Positions 24,101-34,556 of a stretch of DNA of 64,000 bases are shown here, in pieces (positions within the stretch are counted from its first letter, which is position 1; each line of letters starts with the position of its first letter). A program made the position numbers and the translations under genes. The stretch covers positions 1 to 64,000 of the forward strand of contig VWZW01002671.1 in assembly GCA_013397115.1 (NCBI GenBank), in the 5' to 3' direction. The notes beneath the pieces were generated by a model. The model was not told the DNA's origin and searched no databases. It was given only the letters and a program-made list of their open reading frames with translations. The stretch comes from Edolisoma coerulescens. Taxonomy: Eukaryota > Chordata > Aves > Passeriformes > Campephagidae.

Positions 24101-24586
24101 GACACACCTGGAGACTCTGACCTGTTGAAATGAGTCCAGAAGAGGCCACCAAGTTGATGACAGGGCTGGAGAACCTCTCCCATGGAGACAGGCTGGGAGA
24201 GTTGGGGCTGTTAAGCCTGGAGAAGAGACAGCTCCAGGGAGAACTTAGAGCCCCTTCCAGTGCCTAGAGGGGGCTTACAGGAAGAATGGAGAGGGACTTT
24301 GGAGAAGGGCATGGAATAACAGGATGAGTGTGGGTGGCCTTAAGCTGAAGGAGGGTAGAGTTAGATGGGATATTAGGAACAAATTCTTCCCTGTGAGGGT
24401 GGTGAGACCCTGGCACAGGTTGCCCAGAGAGGTTGTGTATTCCCAATACCTGGAAATGTTCAAGCCCAGGTTGAATGGGGCTTGGAGCAAACTGGTGTAG
24501 TGGAAGGTGTCCCTGCCTGTGGCAAGGGGTTGGAACTGGATGATCCTTGAAGTCTCTTCCAGCCCAAACAATTTTAGGGTTCTAAG
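24101..24586 (+). mobile_element. CR1 LINE fragment, sense
   Basis: Clear CR1 blocks: 'cctgttgaaatgagtccaga', 'gacaggctgggagagttggg', 'gctgttaagcctggagaaga', 'gacagctccagggagaactt', 'ctgtgagggtggtgagaccc', 'tggcacaggttgcccagaga', 'ggaactggatgatccttgaa' and 'gtctcttccagcccaaacaa'. The octamer tail is degenerate. The frame is broken. Confidence 0.92.
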
Positions 24587-25252
24587 ACATGCACACCTGC
24601 TCTGTTTCCCTGTTACAGGTAAATTTTCCACCCCTTTGCTGTTTTATACATTCCTTTGACACACAGAATAAGAAGGATGCTATGAACACTCAAACTCTTC
24701 TCTCTTTGGTTATAGTCTCATCTTTCATGACCCCTGTCACGATCTACAACCAACTCCAGTTATATGTAAACACATCATCACTCCAATAAACAAGAAACCT
24801 TTGGTTTGTACCATAGTTACAACTTAGAGATGCCTAATGAGGCGATTTCTTTGCTGTGATTGAAGAATTTTTGAGATTTCTGGGTTCAAAGTGATGTTAA
24901 AACAGCTTTTCATTAGAGGCTTAATTACAAAGCAGGTTGACCATACGCCAAAACCACAATATTTTAAAATCCTCTTTCTCATTTACATTCTTATCGGAGA
25001 TTTTTAAGACACTGATAGTACATTAGAAAGATACGTCAACAAATGAAAAAATCTGAACAAACTAAAGAGATGAGATAAATACTCTGCAGATGTATGAATG
25101 CTTCAATTAGATGAGTGAAACCGATGCCTTAGGCTTTAACTTTTATATTTTTCAAATCCTGTACTGCCTAGTGTGTAACTCTGAAGTTTCATGTGGCTGT
25201 TAACTACTTTTCCCTCATGCTGGTTAGACACAGCAAACCCTCTCTAGGTTTG
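24587..25252. other. Anonymous DNA
   Basis: No gene or repeat was recognised in this AT-rich stretch. Confidence 0.55.
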
Positions 25253-25548
25253 CACTTCAAGGACACCTTGATTGTCCCAGGCCCCAAAATATGTAAACTA
25301 AAGCCTTGAGGAGAAAACTTGGGGTAATTACGTCATTAACTGAAATTATAACTGGAGAATTAACCCTGATATGCAAGTGGACCAAACTCATAAAAGTGTG
25401 AAGAACCCGTGACCCAGGGTCCATCTTGGGTGGAGCCCCTTGGAGGCTTTTGACTCCCAAGGTGTACCTTTAAAAACCCTTCAAATAAATACCTACTTTT
25501 ATTCTCTTATTCTTGTCTAGCCCCTGTTTTCAGGTAGCCACTTCAAGG
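25253..25548 (+). mobile_element. LTR-like element between 10-bp direct repeats
   Basis: The perfect direct repeat cacttcaagg occurs at 25253-25262 and 25539-25548. The 276 bp between them have promoter and terminator-like signals in LTR order: a TATA-like ataaaag near 25391-25397, an AATAAA at 25484-25489, and 'tctagcccctgttttcaggt' at the end. The text resembles the 3' part of bird retroviral LTRs. However, 10 bp is longer than a retroviral target duplication, and TG...CA ends do not fit those borders. It may be an LTR fragment or another retroposed sequence. Confidence 0.45.
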
Positions 25549-25610
25549 CAACTTTTTCTGACACTCACGTCAAAGGAATATATGTGGCATAATGGAAATC
25601 TTTATGCTTC

Positions 25611-25854
25611 CTTTCTCTTTTTCTTTTCTTTTCTTTTCTTTTCTTTTCTTTTCTTTTCTTTTCTTTTCTTTTCTTTTCTTTTCTTTTCTTTTCTTTTCTT
25701 TTCTTTTCTCTTCTTTTTTTCTTTTTCTCTTTTNCTTTTCTTTTCTTTTCTTTTCTTTTCTTTTCTTTTCTTTTCTTTTCTTTTCTTTTTTCTTTCTTTT
25801 CTTCTTTCCTTTTCTCTTTTCTTTTTTCTTTTCTTTTTTTCTTTTCCCTTCTTT
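25611..25854 (+). repeat. (TTTTC)n pentanucleotide microsatellite
   Basis: About 240 bp of nearly pure pyrimidine, dominated by ttttc units and interrupted by variant units near 25710-25733 and after 25788. One unresolved N lies at 25734. All open frames across it on either strand (SFLFF or KEKKR repeats) are artefacts of the repeat. Confidence 0.97.
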
Positions 25855-25943
25855 AACACATTTAGTAATCCTGAAATATTTTGCCAATGCACAGAGTTCT
25901 CCCCATTTAATTTTTAAAGCAAATTTGAGACAAAGGATTAGAG

Positions 25944-26016
25944 AGTCATGGAATATCCTGAGTTGGAGGGGACCCACAAGGATCATCAAGTCCAAGTCCT
26001 GGCTCTGAACAGGACA
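25944..26016 (-). mobile_element. Short CR1 LINE 3' end, antisense (second subfamily)
   Basis: The text 'agtcatggaatatcctgagt', 'tggaggggacccacaaggat' and 'catcaagtccaagtcctggc' matches the reverse of a CR1 3' terminus of the type that reads 'ggatccttgtgggtcccttc'. This subfamily differs from most other copies in the window. Only about 73 bp remain. Confidence 0.8.
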
Positions 26017-26230
26017 ATCTTACTAAATCATAATATTTTTCTGACATGCTGAAAGTTTTGAAATTAATAATTTTATTAACCAAATATTACACCATATAAA
26101 AGTGACTTGGTTGGAAAACCCCATTTCATATCCCAAAGCAAAAGAATCAATAGCTTATATTTATTGGAAATTTTAAAAGGAGTTAATTTCAAACTCGAAA
26201 TTGTTTTCACTCCAATTTTGAAATGTATTA

Positions 26231-26348
26231 AGCTGGATGGGGCTTTGTCCAACCTGATCTAGTGGAAGGTGCACCTGCCCAGGGCAGGGGGTTGAAACTG
26301 GATGATCTTTAAAGCCTCTTCCAACCCAAATCATTCTATGATTCTATG
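26231..26348 (+). mobile_element. Short CR1 LINE 3' end, sense
   Basis: The terminal 118 bp of a CR1: 'agctggatggggctttgtcc', 'aacctgatctagtggaaggt', 'aaactggatgatctttaaag', 'cctcttccaacccaaatcat' and the tail attctatgattctatg at 26333-26348. Two perfect octamers suggest a relatively young insertion. Confidence 0.95.
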
Positions 26349-28528
26349 ACATGATGAATATCGGCCTATATATTAAAATTACTTCTGATATGACCACTAA
26401 GCTGAGGAGTTTAATTGACAAATACCAGGCTCCTCCTAAGAGCTGTGGATAGGTTGGTGAAGGTTTTCATGCTGCCAAATCCTTGATATTTCTGCATCCA
26501 TGCAACATTCATCACACTCCTCTGTGTCAGATGTGATGGTTCATATAGCTAATCATATTTGCCCATCTAGGTAAGAGTTCAGGATAGATCTGTGAGCAAA
26601 ATTTGCCTTAATAGGTGAGCAGTGACAAACAGGTAGAGCAGTTAAATTTGGAAGGCAAAGGTCCTAAGATTTATAGACGAGTCATTGTTGGGTTTTTCTG
26701 CCGACATTTTCCTCTTGACTCTACCCCAGGTGATGTATCAGAAATTACATATATGAAATATTGGTTGAATATTCAAGTAATTGTAGCAGACAAGGTGAGT
26801 GGTGCTGAAAGTAGGTTACAATAAAGTCCCTAAATTCCTGATTTCATGGGTCAAAAAATTTGTTTTAGAAAGCTGTGGCTGCTTTTCTATCTGATGGGCT
26901 AAAAAGTGCTTTTGGTTCATTAGCCAAGCACCACACAAGATTTAAAAGTTTATTTCTCATTAATCAGTCATTTCTTAATCCTCTGAAAGTAAAAAAAAAT
27001 ATTAAGAGAATTATGTGGGTTAAGAGTGTGGGGGGTACATCTCTCCAGCTGAGGCGCTGTTGTATACTTCCCCCATTGCACCATCATATTTCACCAGTAA
27101 GTGAGAACAGTGTTTTAGCTCACAAAAGTCATCTCTGGTGTCTTTGTTTCCCCTGCATTAAATGCATTGCTCATGAAAAATCCACACATGTTGAAATCAA
27201 GGAGTTTCTGTTGTTTTCTCAGGACATACAGAGGTGGTGGCAGCATCAGTGTCACCCCTCCTTCCCCACGCTGGCCGCCAGCCTGCCCAGTCTGTCAGCC
27301 CAACTCCTTCACCATGCTAAGCAGAGAATTCATGACCGTGGTGATAAGAAGAACCCTACCAGGAAACAAGCCGAGATCCACACCACACAAGGAGTAATAA
27401 TTACACAAAGCAAGAGGGGATCAAACCTGAACCTCTAAAGATCCAATTCATTTGGCACTGACCGCCTCTGTCCTTTTACTGTGGCAATCCAGATCATTTG
27501 GAAGTGGAGCAGGTCCCACTGAAGCTGTAAGTCTGACACATGCCTGAACGAACTGGCAAAAAAAGGAGAGAAACCCACAAAATATTAATCAACTGTCTGT
27601 CAAACTCGGCATCTCCTACATCTCCCTCAGTTCTCGGCTCAAGGAGCTTTACTGCTGGAATCATAAAATTAATTATTACTAAGGATTTTCAGTGTAATAC
27701 TCCAATCTTAATGTTTGAACAAAAAGCCTTTAGTGTTTTGAATGCATATTTAAACCAGCAAAGCATAAATTTTTTAAGTAAAACCCACAGCAGATGACAA
27801 ATGTGTCTTGTTGTTGTAATAACTTCAGATCTCTAAATTAAGGATTGTGGTTTGATGGAATAATAATAATACTTCACATACAGAGAGGCTTTTCATCTAC
27901 AAGGAAATAAAGTTGTCTTTCATGGCCCAAGCACACACATGCAGGTGTAATTGCAAATACTGAGTTTGATTCAGTGGTCATTCAAGTAAATTGAGGTTAT
28001 TGGTGCTTCTGCAATACTGACAATTTGGAGTCCCCAGCCAGCAAACTGTGCTTGGAGCTGCATGAATGAATGAGTGCAAGTAATAATCGGCAAGCAAGCT
28101 GGAAAAGGAAAGGGATGGAAGCAAACTGTCCTCTAACACACACTGAGCAGTGGTATCAAAGTGCTTGATGATAATCTGGAATCACAGAGGTAATTTCATG
28201 TCTAATCTACTGATAGCACTTGGAAAAATTAGTATGAATTTTTAAGCCAGAAAATAGAAGAGGTGTGGCCCAAACCCATCCTTGCTTGTTTTCAGGCCAG
28301 AATGTCTGACAGGGTAAATTTCACCAAAGTCCTGCCTGATGGCTCCTTTGCTGTGCAATGTCAGACTAAGCTGTGTTTTGGGACTTCGTCAGTGTTTGAT
28401 GTCTTACTCAGCAGCTCCACAAAAGGTGAACTGCAGCTTAGATTAAAGGAATTCACTTTCCCGCACTGCCATGCTTCTTTACCATATAATTTACTTGGGA
28501 CTTTTTCGATGACAATAAAGGTGGGTAC
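26349..28528. other. Anonymous DNA with the longest plain open frame in the window
   Basis: No recognised gene. A 187-codon plus-strand frame runs 26875-27438. Its translation shows no signal peptide, domain, motif or repeat that I recognise, and there is no supporting splice or polyadenylation context. The part at 27220-27330 is GC-richer than its surroundings. I treat the frame as a chance opening. Confidence 0.5.
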
Positions 28529-28660
28529 CTGGAGACAGTGAAAACTGACCTGGATGTGATCCTGTATCACCTGCTCTAGGTGAACTTCCCTTGGCAGCGG
28601 CGTTGGACTAGATGATCTCCAGAGGTCCCTTCCAGCCCTAATTATTCCATTATCCTGTAA
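28529..28660 (+). mobile_element. Short CR1 LINE 3' end, sense
   Basis: The terminal part of a CR1 of the 'gatctccagaggtccctt' type: 'gacctggatgtgatcctgta', 'cacctgctctaggtgaactt', 'gcgttggactagatgatctc' and 'cagaggtcccttccagccct', with degenerate octamers (attattccattatcctg). Confidence 0.88.
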
Positions 28661-29426
28661 TTGCCCATTAGTTTGATATTTCAAGCACAATATTCAGCTG
28701 TTGATCAAAACACACCTTTCTCCTTTAATATCTTACTTTATTTGAGAAAAATCTGATGTTAAATGTCAAGCACACACTGAAGGATATTCTTCTTTAATAC
28801 CACTTATATTTAACTTTTCATTATCCATAATCTCACTTACCTTCCCTGTTTTTCTGCAATATCAAGCCAGCATTGATGAAGAGATACTGACTCTCATCTA
28901 AACTAAGAAAAGAACTGTGGAAAGTTTATTGAATGGGCATGATCCAAGACCTCCAATATATGAAAGGTATGTAAAACTGTTATTTTTGTTCCATTGATTT
29001 ACTGAAGTGATACTTGGACATTTTAAAAAGGGACATTTTAGTGGTAGGGTGGATTTTCTCCAGAAACACTTTCACACTAGTCCGTGATATGACAAGCTAA
29101 GCAGTGATAAAGTAATAAAAAAGTTTTGATGCATTTTCAGAGATACATTTATGCTGAAGGTCCGGTTTTCAGAGACTGGAGGTAATACTATTTGAATGAG
29201 ATGATTCAAAACCAGCCAAACAGATCCTACAGACTTTTGGTGTGTGAGAAAAGGAAGCATCATGGCTCAAGAAATCATGTGAAAATCCACTGCAAAAGCA
29301 CAACTGACTGAGTGTAACTTCTTAAAAAAATTTTGCCCTTTTAGCTCCACATAGCTATAGTAGTGTTTGAGGTGAAGAAAGACACAAAACTCTTGAAACA
29401 GAGGCAGCTCTGGTTTGACAGTCACA
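28661..29426. other. Anonymous DNA
   Basis: No gene or repeat was recognised. Confidence 0.55.
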
Positions 29427-29568
29427 TTCCATGAAGTCTTCAAGAAACGTATGGCAGTGGCACTTGGGGATATGGTTTAGTGCTGAACATGGCGGGTTTG
29501 CTGCATGGATGGTTGGACCTGATAATCTCACAGGTCTTTTGCAACCTGAAGGATTCTATGATTCTCTG
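29427..29568 (+). mobile_element. Short CR1 LINE 3' end, sense ('ggtcttttccaacc' subfamily)
   Basis: The blocks 'tcttcaagaaacgtatggca', 'gtggcacttggggatatggt', 'ttagtgctgaacatggcggg', 'ggatggttggacctgataat', 'ctcacaggtcttttgcaacc' and the tail 'ggattctatgattctctg' are diagnostic of a CR1 3' end. Confidence 0.9.
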
Positions 29569-31197
29569 AATACTAAAGAAATAAAAGCTGAACTGCCATG
29601 GTTCATGTATAGCCTTTATTTTCTGTAATAAAAGGTAGCAATTTTTCTTAGGGATCTTTAGTTACCCCGAAATTGAGCCAAACCTGCACACAGCAGTAGA
29701 GTCAAGTTGGAATCCTCAGACAAGAGACTTATAACACTGATGAATTCCCCTCACCTAACTCCAGATATCTACAGCGGGGTGTCTGCTTCAAGAGATTGTT
29801 CTTCAGGCTCTTAAAATAGTCAGTGAAAAGCTGGTCAACAGAATTTATATTGAACCAAATGCAGGTGCCTATTTAAGGAGATGAATCACATCCTGAAGTC
29901 ATTGACTACACAAATGAGCTCTCTATTACCTTTGACAGCAGCCCAGAGTGATTTCCTCAGATGTGCACTGTAGATACCAGCTCCTGAAAATCCTAATTTA
30001 GTATATGTTACAGTCACACTGATTTCTCATTAGAGCTCTTTCTTCCAGTGTAAGCTGTTATAAAACCCATCCAGGCTTCAGATAGGAGATCGCAGCTCCC
30101 CCATGCACAGGATATGAATGAGTAATTATTATTTCATAGACAGAGGAAATTTGGTGTGTGAAATATATGTTGGAAAAGTCAATGCAGTTGCATCCATTTA
30201 TGCCTGCACCAAGTAAAATAAATCCGTGTCCAACATTATTATTCAGCAAATGCATCCTGTGGCCAGTGAAGACATCAAGATTACCTTGTAAAGCAGCTGT
30301 GTTAAAGAAGGCCTTTTTCTGACCAGTCATTAAGTCAGCACTAACTCCCTTTCAGTCAATAGGGGCACGACAGTGTAAAATTTATAGGGAGATGGAAGTT
30401 ACAAGAATAAACTTTTTTCATGCTTTGTAAAGTCAAGGTCCTTTTTTTCTTGCAAAAAGGGAGTGTAAACAGACTGATAAGGGAGTGAATAAAAGGGATC
30501 TGAGTTTATGTTGTCCTGTAGTCTATCAAGTCCAGGTAAAAGTGAACAAAATTGTATTTATATAGATTATTTTGGTGGTATTGCATCACTTGGGCACAAG
30601 TGATGAATCAAACCCATGCATGTTTGCAACATACTGCAAATTTACACCAGTTGCAACAGAGTTTTTGGCAGCAACACTTGATGATGATTTAGTTATTATT
30701 TATACACACAAAATCTGTTTTTGTCATTTTCACCTCTATTTGAAATTAATTTAATGAATTAATTTTTCAACCGAATGCCCGCAATCCTTAATGTGCATCT
30801 TGCACATACTTTATTAAAATGTGCCTCTGAAGAATGTGAGATGCTAAATGGGAGCAGCAAAGACAATGTATTCCATTTCAGTCCATGAATCACTCTCCAA
30901 AAGTTGTCCTGCCTCACTTAGTTCCTTTCCAAAAAAGAAATATTAACTTGCTTTTATGTACACTTGATCCAGATTTTTGGTTTTCTGACGAATACGTAGA
31001 AATTTCCTTTTGGCCTTTCTTTGAATTAATGAAGAAGATATATTCTTTTTTTTTTTCCTGACAGTAATTGATGATAAGCACATGTGAGTTTACTCACTCT
31101 AGTAAAACAGCTGTGAGGATTTAATAGTTAAATTAATTGTTCTGTGCAATGACGTATGAGTGAGTACAGTACCTTTGTCAGATAGAAACCATTTATG
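29569..31197. other. Anonymous DNA
   Basis: No gene was recognised. Short phrases near 30335-30375 (ctttcagtcaatagg) and 30630-30660 (aaatttacaccagttgcaac) resemble motifs of ancient amniote palindromic repeats, but are too short to call. Confidence 0.5.
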
Positions 31198-31437
31198 AAG
31201 AAATTCTCTACTGTGAAGGTGTGGAAACAATGGAAGAAGTTGCCCAGAGAAGCTATGGATGCCCCATCCCTGGAAGTGTTGAAGGTCAGATTGGACAGGA
31301 CTTGGAAAAACCTGGTCTAGTGGAAGGTATCCCTGCCCATGGCAGGAGGTGGAACAAGATGATTTTTAAGGTCCTTTCCACCTCAAACCATTCCATGATC
31401 CCATGATTCTATGGTTCTATGATTCCATGATTCTATG
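31198..31437 (+). mobile_element. CR1 LINE 3' end, sense, with a six-octamer tail
   Basis: The blocks 'ctctactgtgaaggtgtgga', 'agttgcccagagaagctatg', 'gatgccccatccctggaagt', 'acctggtctagtggaaggta' and 'ttttaaggtcctttccacct' lead into six consecutive octamer units at 31390-31437 (variants of ATTCTATG). Most other copies here keep two or three units. The frame is lost. Confidence 0.95.
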
Positions 31438-31871
31438 ACTACACAGCAGGTGGAATATTAAGTCCTGGAAAAGACAGTGTTGAAAAGAAGGGAAAATAAT
31501 TGAAAACATGTTAAGTTGCATCCAAGCTTGAAACGATAGTTGGCTCACACCCTAGAATCCCTCTGAATGTCTTGGCAAGAGTTTTCAAGTCTACAATAGG
31601 CTCATAAGAGCTATGAGACACAGGTAAAAAATGAGAATACGCCAAATGAGTAAAATCCTCCATAAAGAAAAAAATGAGGGAAGAGAAGTGGTGGGTTGCT
31701 GCAGATATTGTGAAAACAACTCAAATTCTGATGAAAGAATGAAATACAAAATATTTGAGTCCCAAAACTGGACATGGAAAAAGTAAACAATGACTGTGTA
31801 TCAGCACGACATACTGTAAGGATGTAAGAAAAAACAGAGCTGGTCAGAACAGGATTCACCTTGCTCAGTAT
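31438..31871. other. Anonymous DNA
   Basis: No gene or repeat was recognised between the CR1 tail and the LTR. Confidence 0.55.
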
Positions 31872-32401
31872 TGCCCTGTTCTCACCTGGAACAGAGTCAA
31901 TTTTCTTTGTAGTATCTGGTACAGTGCTGTGCTTTGGACTCAGGATGAGAATAATGTTGATAACACGCTGATGATTCAGTTGTTGTTTAGTGCTTACCCT
32001 AAGTCAAGGACTGCTCACTCATACTGCCCTGCCAGTGACGAGACTGGGGGTGGGCAAAAACCTGGCAGGGGACACAGCTAGGACATTTGATTCAAAGTGA
32101 AATTCCATACCTTGTGGCATCATGCTGAACAATAAAACTCAGAGGAGCTGACCAGGGAGTGGCAGCTTCTGCCCAGGAGCTGGCTGGGCCTCAGTCAGAA
32201 GGTGGAGAGCAATGGTGCATCGCTTCTTTGCCCATTCTTTTATCCTTATTATAATTTTCCTTTCTTTTTCTGTCCTATTAAACTGTTTTTACTCAACCTA
32301 CAAGTTTTAGCTTTTTTCTGTTTCTCTTCCCCATCCCACTGCGGGGGGGTGTGAGTGAACAAATCTGCAGTGTTTTGCTGCCTGCCAGGTCGACCACAGC
32401 A
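31872..32401 (+). mobile_element. Solo endogenous retroviral LTR (ERVL-like, bird type)
   Basis: A 530-bp LTR in sense orientation. Its start 'tgccctgttctcacctggaa' followed by 'cagagtcaattttctttgta' and 'gtatctggtacagtgctgtg' matches the start of a common bird ERVL-class LTR. The middle 'cacagctaggacatttgatt' and 'aattccataccttgtggcat', and the end (tattaaactgtttttactca, then 'ccatcccactgcgggggg', then 'gcctgccaggtcgaccacag'), match as well. The U5-side end is at 32401. No internal viral genes are adjacent, so it is a solo LTR left by recombination. A clear target-site duplication is not visible. Confidence 0.8.
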
Positions 32402-32474
32402 ATTGTCCTGTCTTCAACAGTGCCAGCTTCCCAGAGAAAGAGGGGAAAAACAAGGTATTTACTAAATGAACTTT

Positions 32475-32529
32475 CTGTGTTCAGACAGAACTGTGTTCAG
32501 ACAGAACACAGAGCCCCATCCAGCCTGGT
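32475..32529. repeat. 16-bp tandem duplication followed by an orphan CR1 shard
   Basis: The unit ctgtgttcagacagaa is present twice in perfect tandem (32475-32490, 32491-32506). Immediately after, 32509-32529 is 21 bp identical to part of the antisense CR1 at 32907-32927, with no CR1 sequence on either side. Confidence 0.7.
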
Positions 32530-32793
32530 AATTTACGTCACTCAGGATAGGATTCAGTGAAAGATTTAGATGTAAGTACCCATATGTGAGCATTCCATGG
32601 TGACCAAGAAAGATGAACTCCATGGGATGCACAAAAACTAGAAAGAATTTAGCTGGAATGGCCAGTCTTTTTTAGGATGAGCTGTTTCACTTTCTAGGCT
32701 CCTGTAAGTCCATGGACGAGATCTCTTCTGAGTGTCACAGGAGCTCTGACATCTCCTCCACCCATAGACAACTACAAGCAAAGTTCTAAATTT

Positions 32794-32997
32794 AGAATCC
32801 TAGAAACATAGAAATAGCGTTGGAAGACACCTTAAAGATCTTCTAGTTCGAACTCCGTGCCATGAGCAAGGGACAGACAGGGGATCCTCCACTAGACCAG
32901 GTTGCTCAGAGCCCCATCCAGCCTGGTCTTGAACACCTCCAGGGCTGGGGAGTCCACAGCCTCACAACTGTCTTCACCTATGTCTCACTCACGCATT
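32794..32997 (-). mobile_element. CR1 LINE fragment, antisense
   Basis: The plus-strand text gives the reverse of a CR1 3' end: 'agaatcctagaaacatagaa', 'gttggaagacaccttaaaga', 'ccactagaccaggttgctca', 'gagccccatccagcctggtc', 'ttgaacacctccagggctgg' and 'ggagtccacagcct'. After 32965 the match is weak. The copy is about 200 bp and 5'-truncated. Confidence 0.88.
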
Positions 32998-33189
32998 TAG
33001 TGGTGAATGACCATGGACAATGTATATGCTCATTATTGAGAAAAAGAGCTCATGTTTTTCTGTCAAGAAGGTTTAATTTTCGTGGTGACTGTGCCTCTCT
33101 GAATCACCACTGCTTGCCTGGTTTCAGGGGTCTAGGTTCATCCTAGGGACAATAGCTGTAGCCTGAAAATAACCTCCTGTGTGTTATCT

Positions 33190-33411
33190 TTAGATTACAT
33201 ATTAGGCAAAATTTCTTCATTGAAGGAGTTGTCAGGCATAGGAACCAGCTACCCAGGGCAGTGGTGGAATCACCACCCTGGGAAGTTTCAGAACGTGTGT
33301 AGATGTGGCACTCGAGGATACAGTTTAGTGGTGAACATGGAGATGTTGGGTTAACAGCTGGACCTGAATATCTGAGAGGTTTTTCCCAGTCTTAATGATT
33401 CCATGATTCTG
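33190..33411 (+). mobile_element. CR1 LINE 3' end, sense ('gaggtcttttccaacc' subfamily)
   Basis: The blocks 'ttagattacatattaggcaa', 'aatttcttcattgaaggagt', 'tacccagggcagtggtggaa', 'gtagatgtggcactcgagga', 'tacagtttagtggtgaacat' and the tail 'aatgattccatgattctg' identify a CR1 3' end of the second bird type. Confidence 0.9.
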
Positions 33412-33892
33412 CACATTTCTTTGGGGTTTTTTAGCAGGTAGTAAGCAGGAAGCAATTGCTCATTAGTTTTTAGTAAGGACCCAGTACTGGGAGGAACACT
33501 CCATAGGCTCGGCCGTCTTCCTAGGGGATGAGATCATAGCTTTTCATGAGACATCAATCTTTTTGCATTTTTCTCCCAGAAAACTTGCAACCCCCCTGAC
33601 CAGGAGAATCAGCTGCTGCTTGAAAGCATGACAGTTTTCAGTCCGTGATGCCAAGTCATGCCACTGAATCTGGGCTTTGTGAGCATTTGCTGTCTCGTCT
33701 AAAGTAATCGTTGAGTTCCTTCAAGGGAAGGGGAGAAGTGCCTGCAGTGTGAGATGAGTCTCTGCTCTAGAGACCTATTTTAGGATGGGATATAGGAAGC
33801 AGGAGCTCACACATGCTTCGCTGTTAACGACTCAGCCTGTCTGTTTATCCTAGGACTATCATTATGGTCTCTGCTTTATTACATTAACTCAG
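33412..33892. other. Anonymous DNA
   Basis: No gene or repeat was recognised. Confidence 0.55.
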
Positions 33893-33983
33893 CAAAAGCA
33901 CACACATGTGTCAAGTGCTTCAGTGAATAGACTTAAGCACATGATTAACTTTAGGAGTGTGCTTAAGTACTTTGCTAAATCAG
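33893..33983. repeat. Fossil of an ancient palindromic amniote repeat (probable MITE)
   Basis: The core cttaagcaca (33932-33941) is paired with its exact reverse complement tgtgcttaag (33958-33967). Outer parts 'cagcaaaagcacacac' and 'tactttgctaaatcagg' are also roughly mirrored. The phrase resembles a motif (aagcacatgcttaacttt) that recurs in many amniote genomes as an old non-autonomous palindromic element. I do not name the family because no database was searched. Confidence 0.6.
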
Positions 33984-34254
33984 GACTTCTATGTTTTCCC
34001 CTCTCAGTACATCTGGTCGATTTGCATATATTTTCCATATAAAGAAGTTCATTTTCAGAGCAAATTGAAACTATTTCCTTGCTTGCACATTCAGTGGTTC
34101 TGCTGCTATAGCTAACTTAAAAAAATTTAGTCCTTCTTTCCTTCCCACAAGTTTCCAGATGGTTGTTCCAACAACTGCAGGCATTGTGCTGGAATGACTC
34201 AATGGGCAACTGTTTGGTGAACTGGATTAAGGAAATATTTAAGCTGCCAAGTAA

Positions 34255-34556
34255 TCATTCAATCATATAATCAAGTATGGTTTGGATTGCAAAGGACGTT
34301 AGAGATCATCACCTTCCACCAGACCAGGTTGCTCCAAGCCCCATCTAGCCTGAGCTTTACCACTTCCAGGGATGAGGCATCCAAAAATTCTCTGGACGAC
34401 GTGTGCCAGTGCCTCACCACTGTCACAGTAAAGAGTTTTTTCCTAATATCTAATCTAACGCTACCCTCCTTCATCTTGAGGTCATTTCCCCTTTTCCTAT
34501 CACTCCATGCTGTTGTGAAAAGTCCTTCTCCAGCTGTCTTGTATCCCCCTTTCAAT
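34255..34556 (-). mobile_element. CR1 LINE fragment, antisense
   Basis: Read on the minus strand it ends with a degenerate octamer tail and contains the ORF2 C-terminal signature in translation (KLF and VRLDIRK within 34271-34570). Plus-strand blocks include 'ccaccagaccaggttgctcc', 'aagccccatctagcctgagc', 'cttccagggatgaggcatcc' and 'cttcatcttgaggtcatttc'. It is about 300 bp, 5'-truncated and non-coding. Confidence 0.92.

Noticed and set aside
25513..26008. Open frames of about 95-141 codons on both strands rich in S/F/L or K/E/R
   Set aside because: They are translations of the (TTTTC)n microsatellite and carry no independent coding signal.
31390..31437. Regularly spaced 8-base units that might suggest a CRISPR-like or iteron array
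   Set aside because: They are the known 3' octamer tail of CR1 and directly follow CR1 sequence.
34018..34045. Octamer ATTTGCAT and CArG-like ccatataaag close together
   Set aside because: Short motifs of this kind occur often by chance in AT-rich DNA; no supporting conservation is available here.
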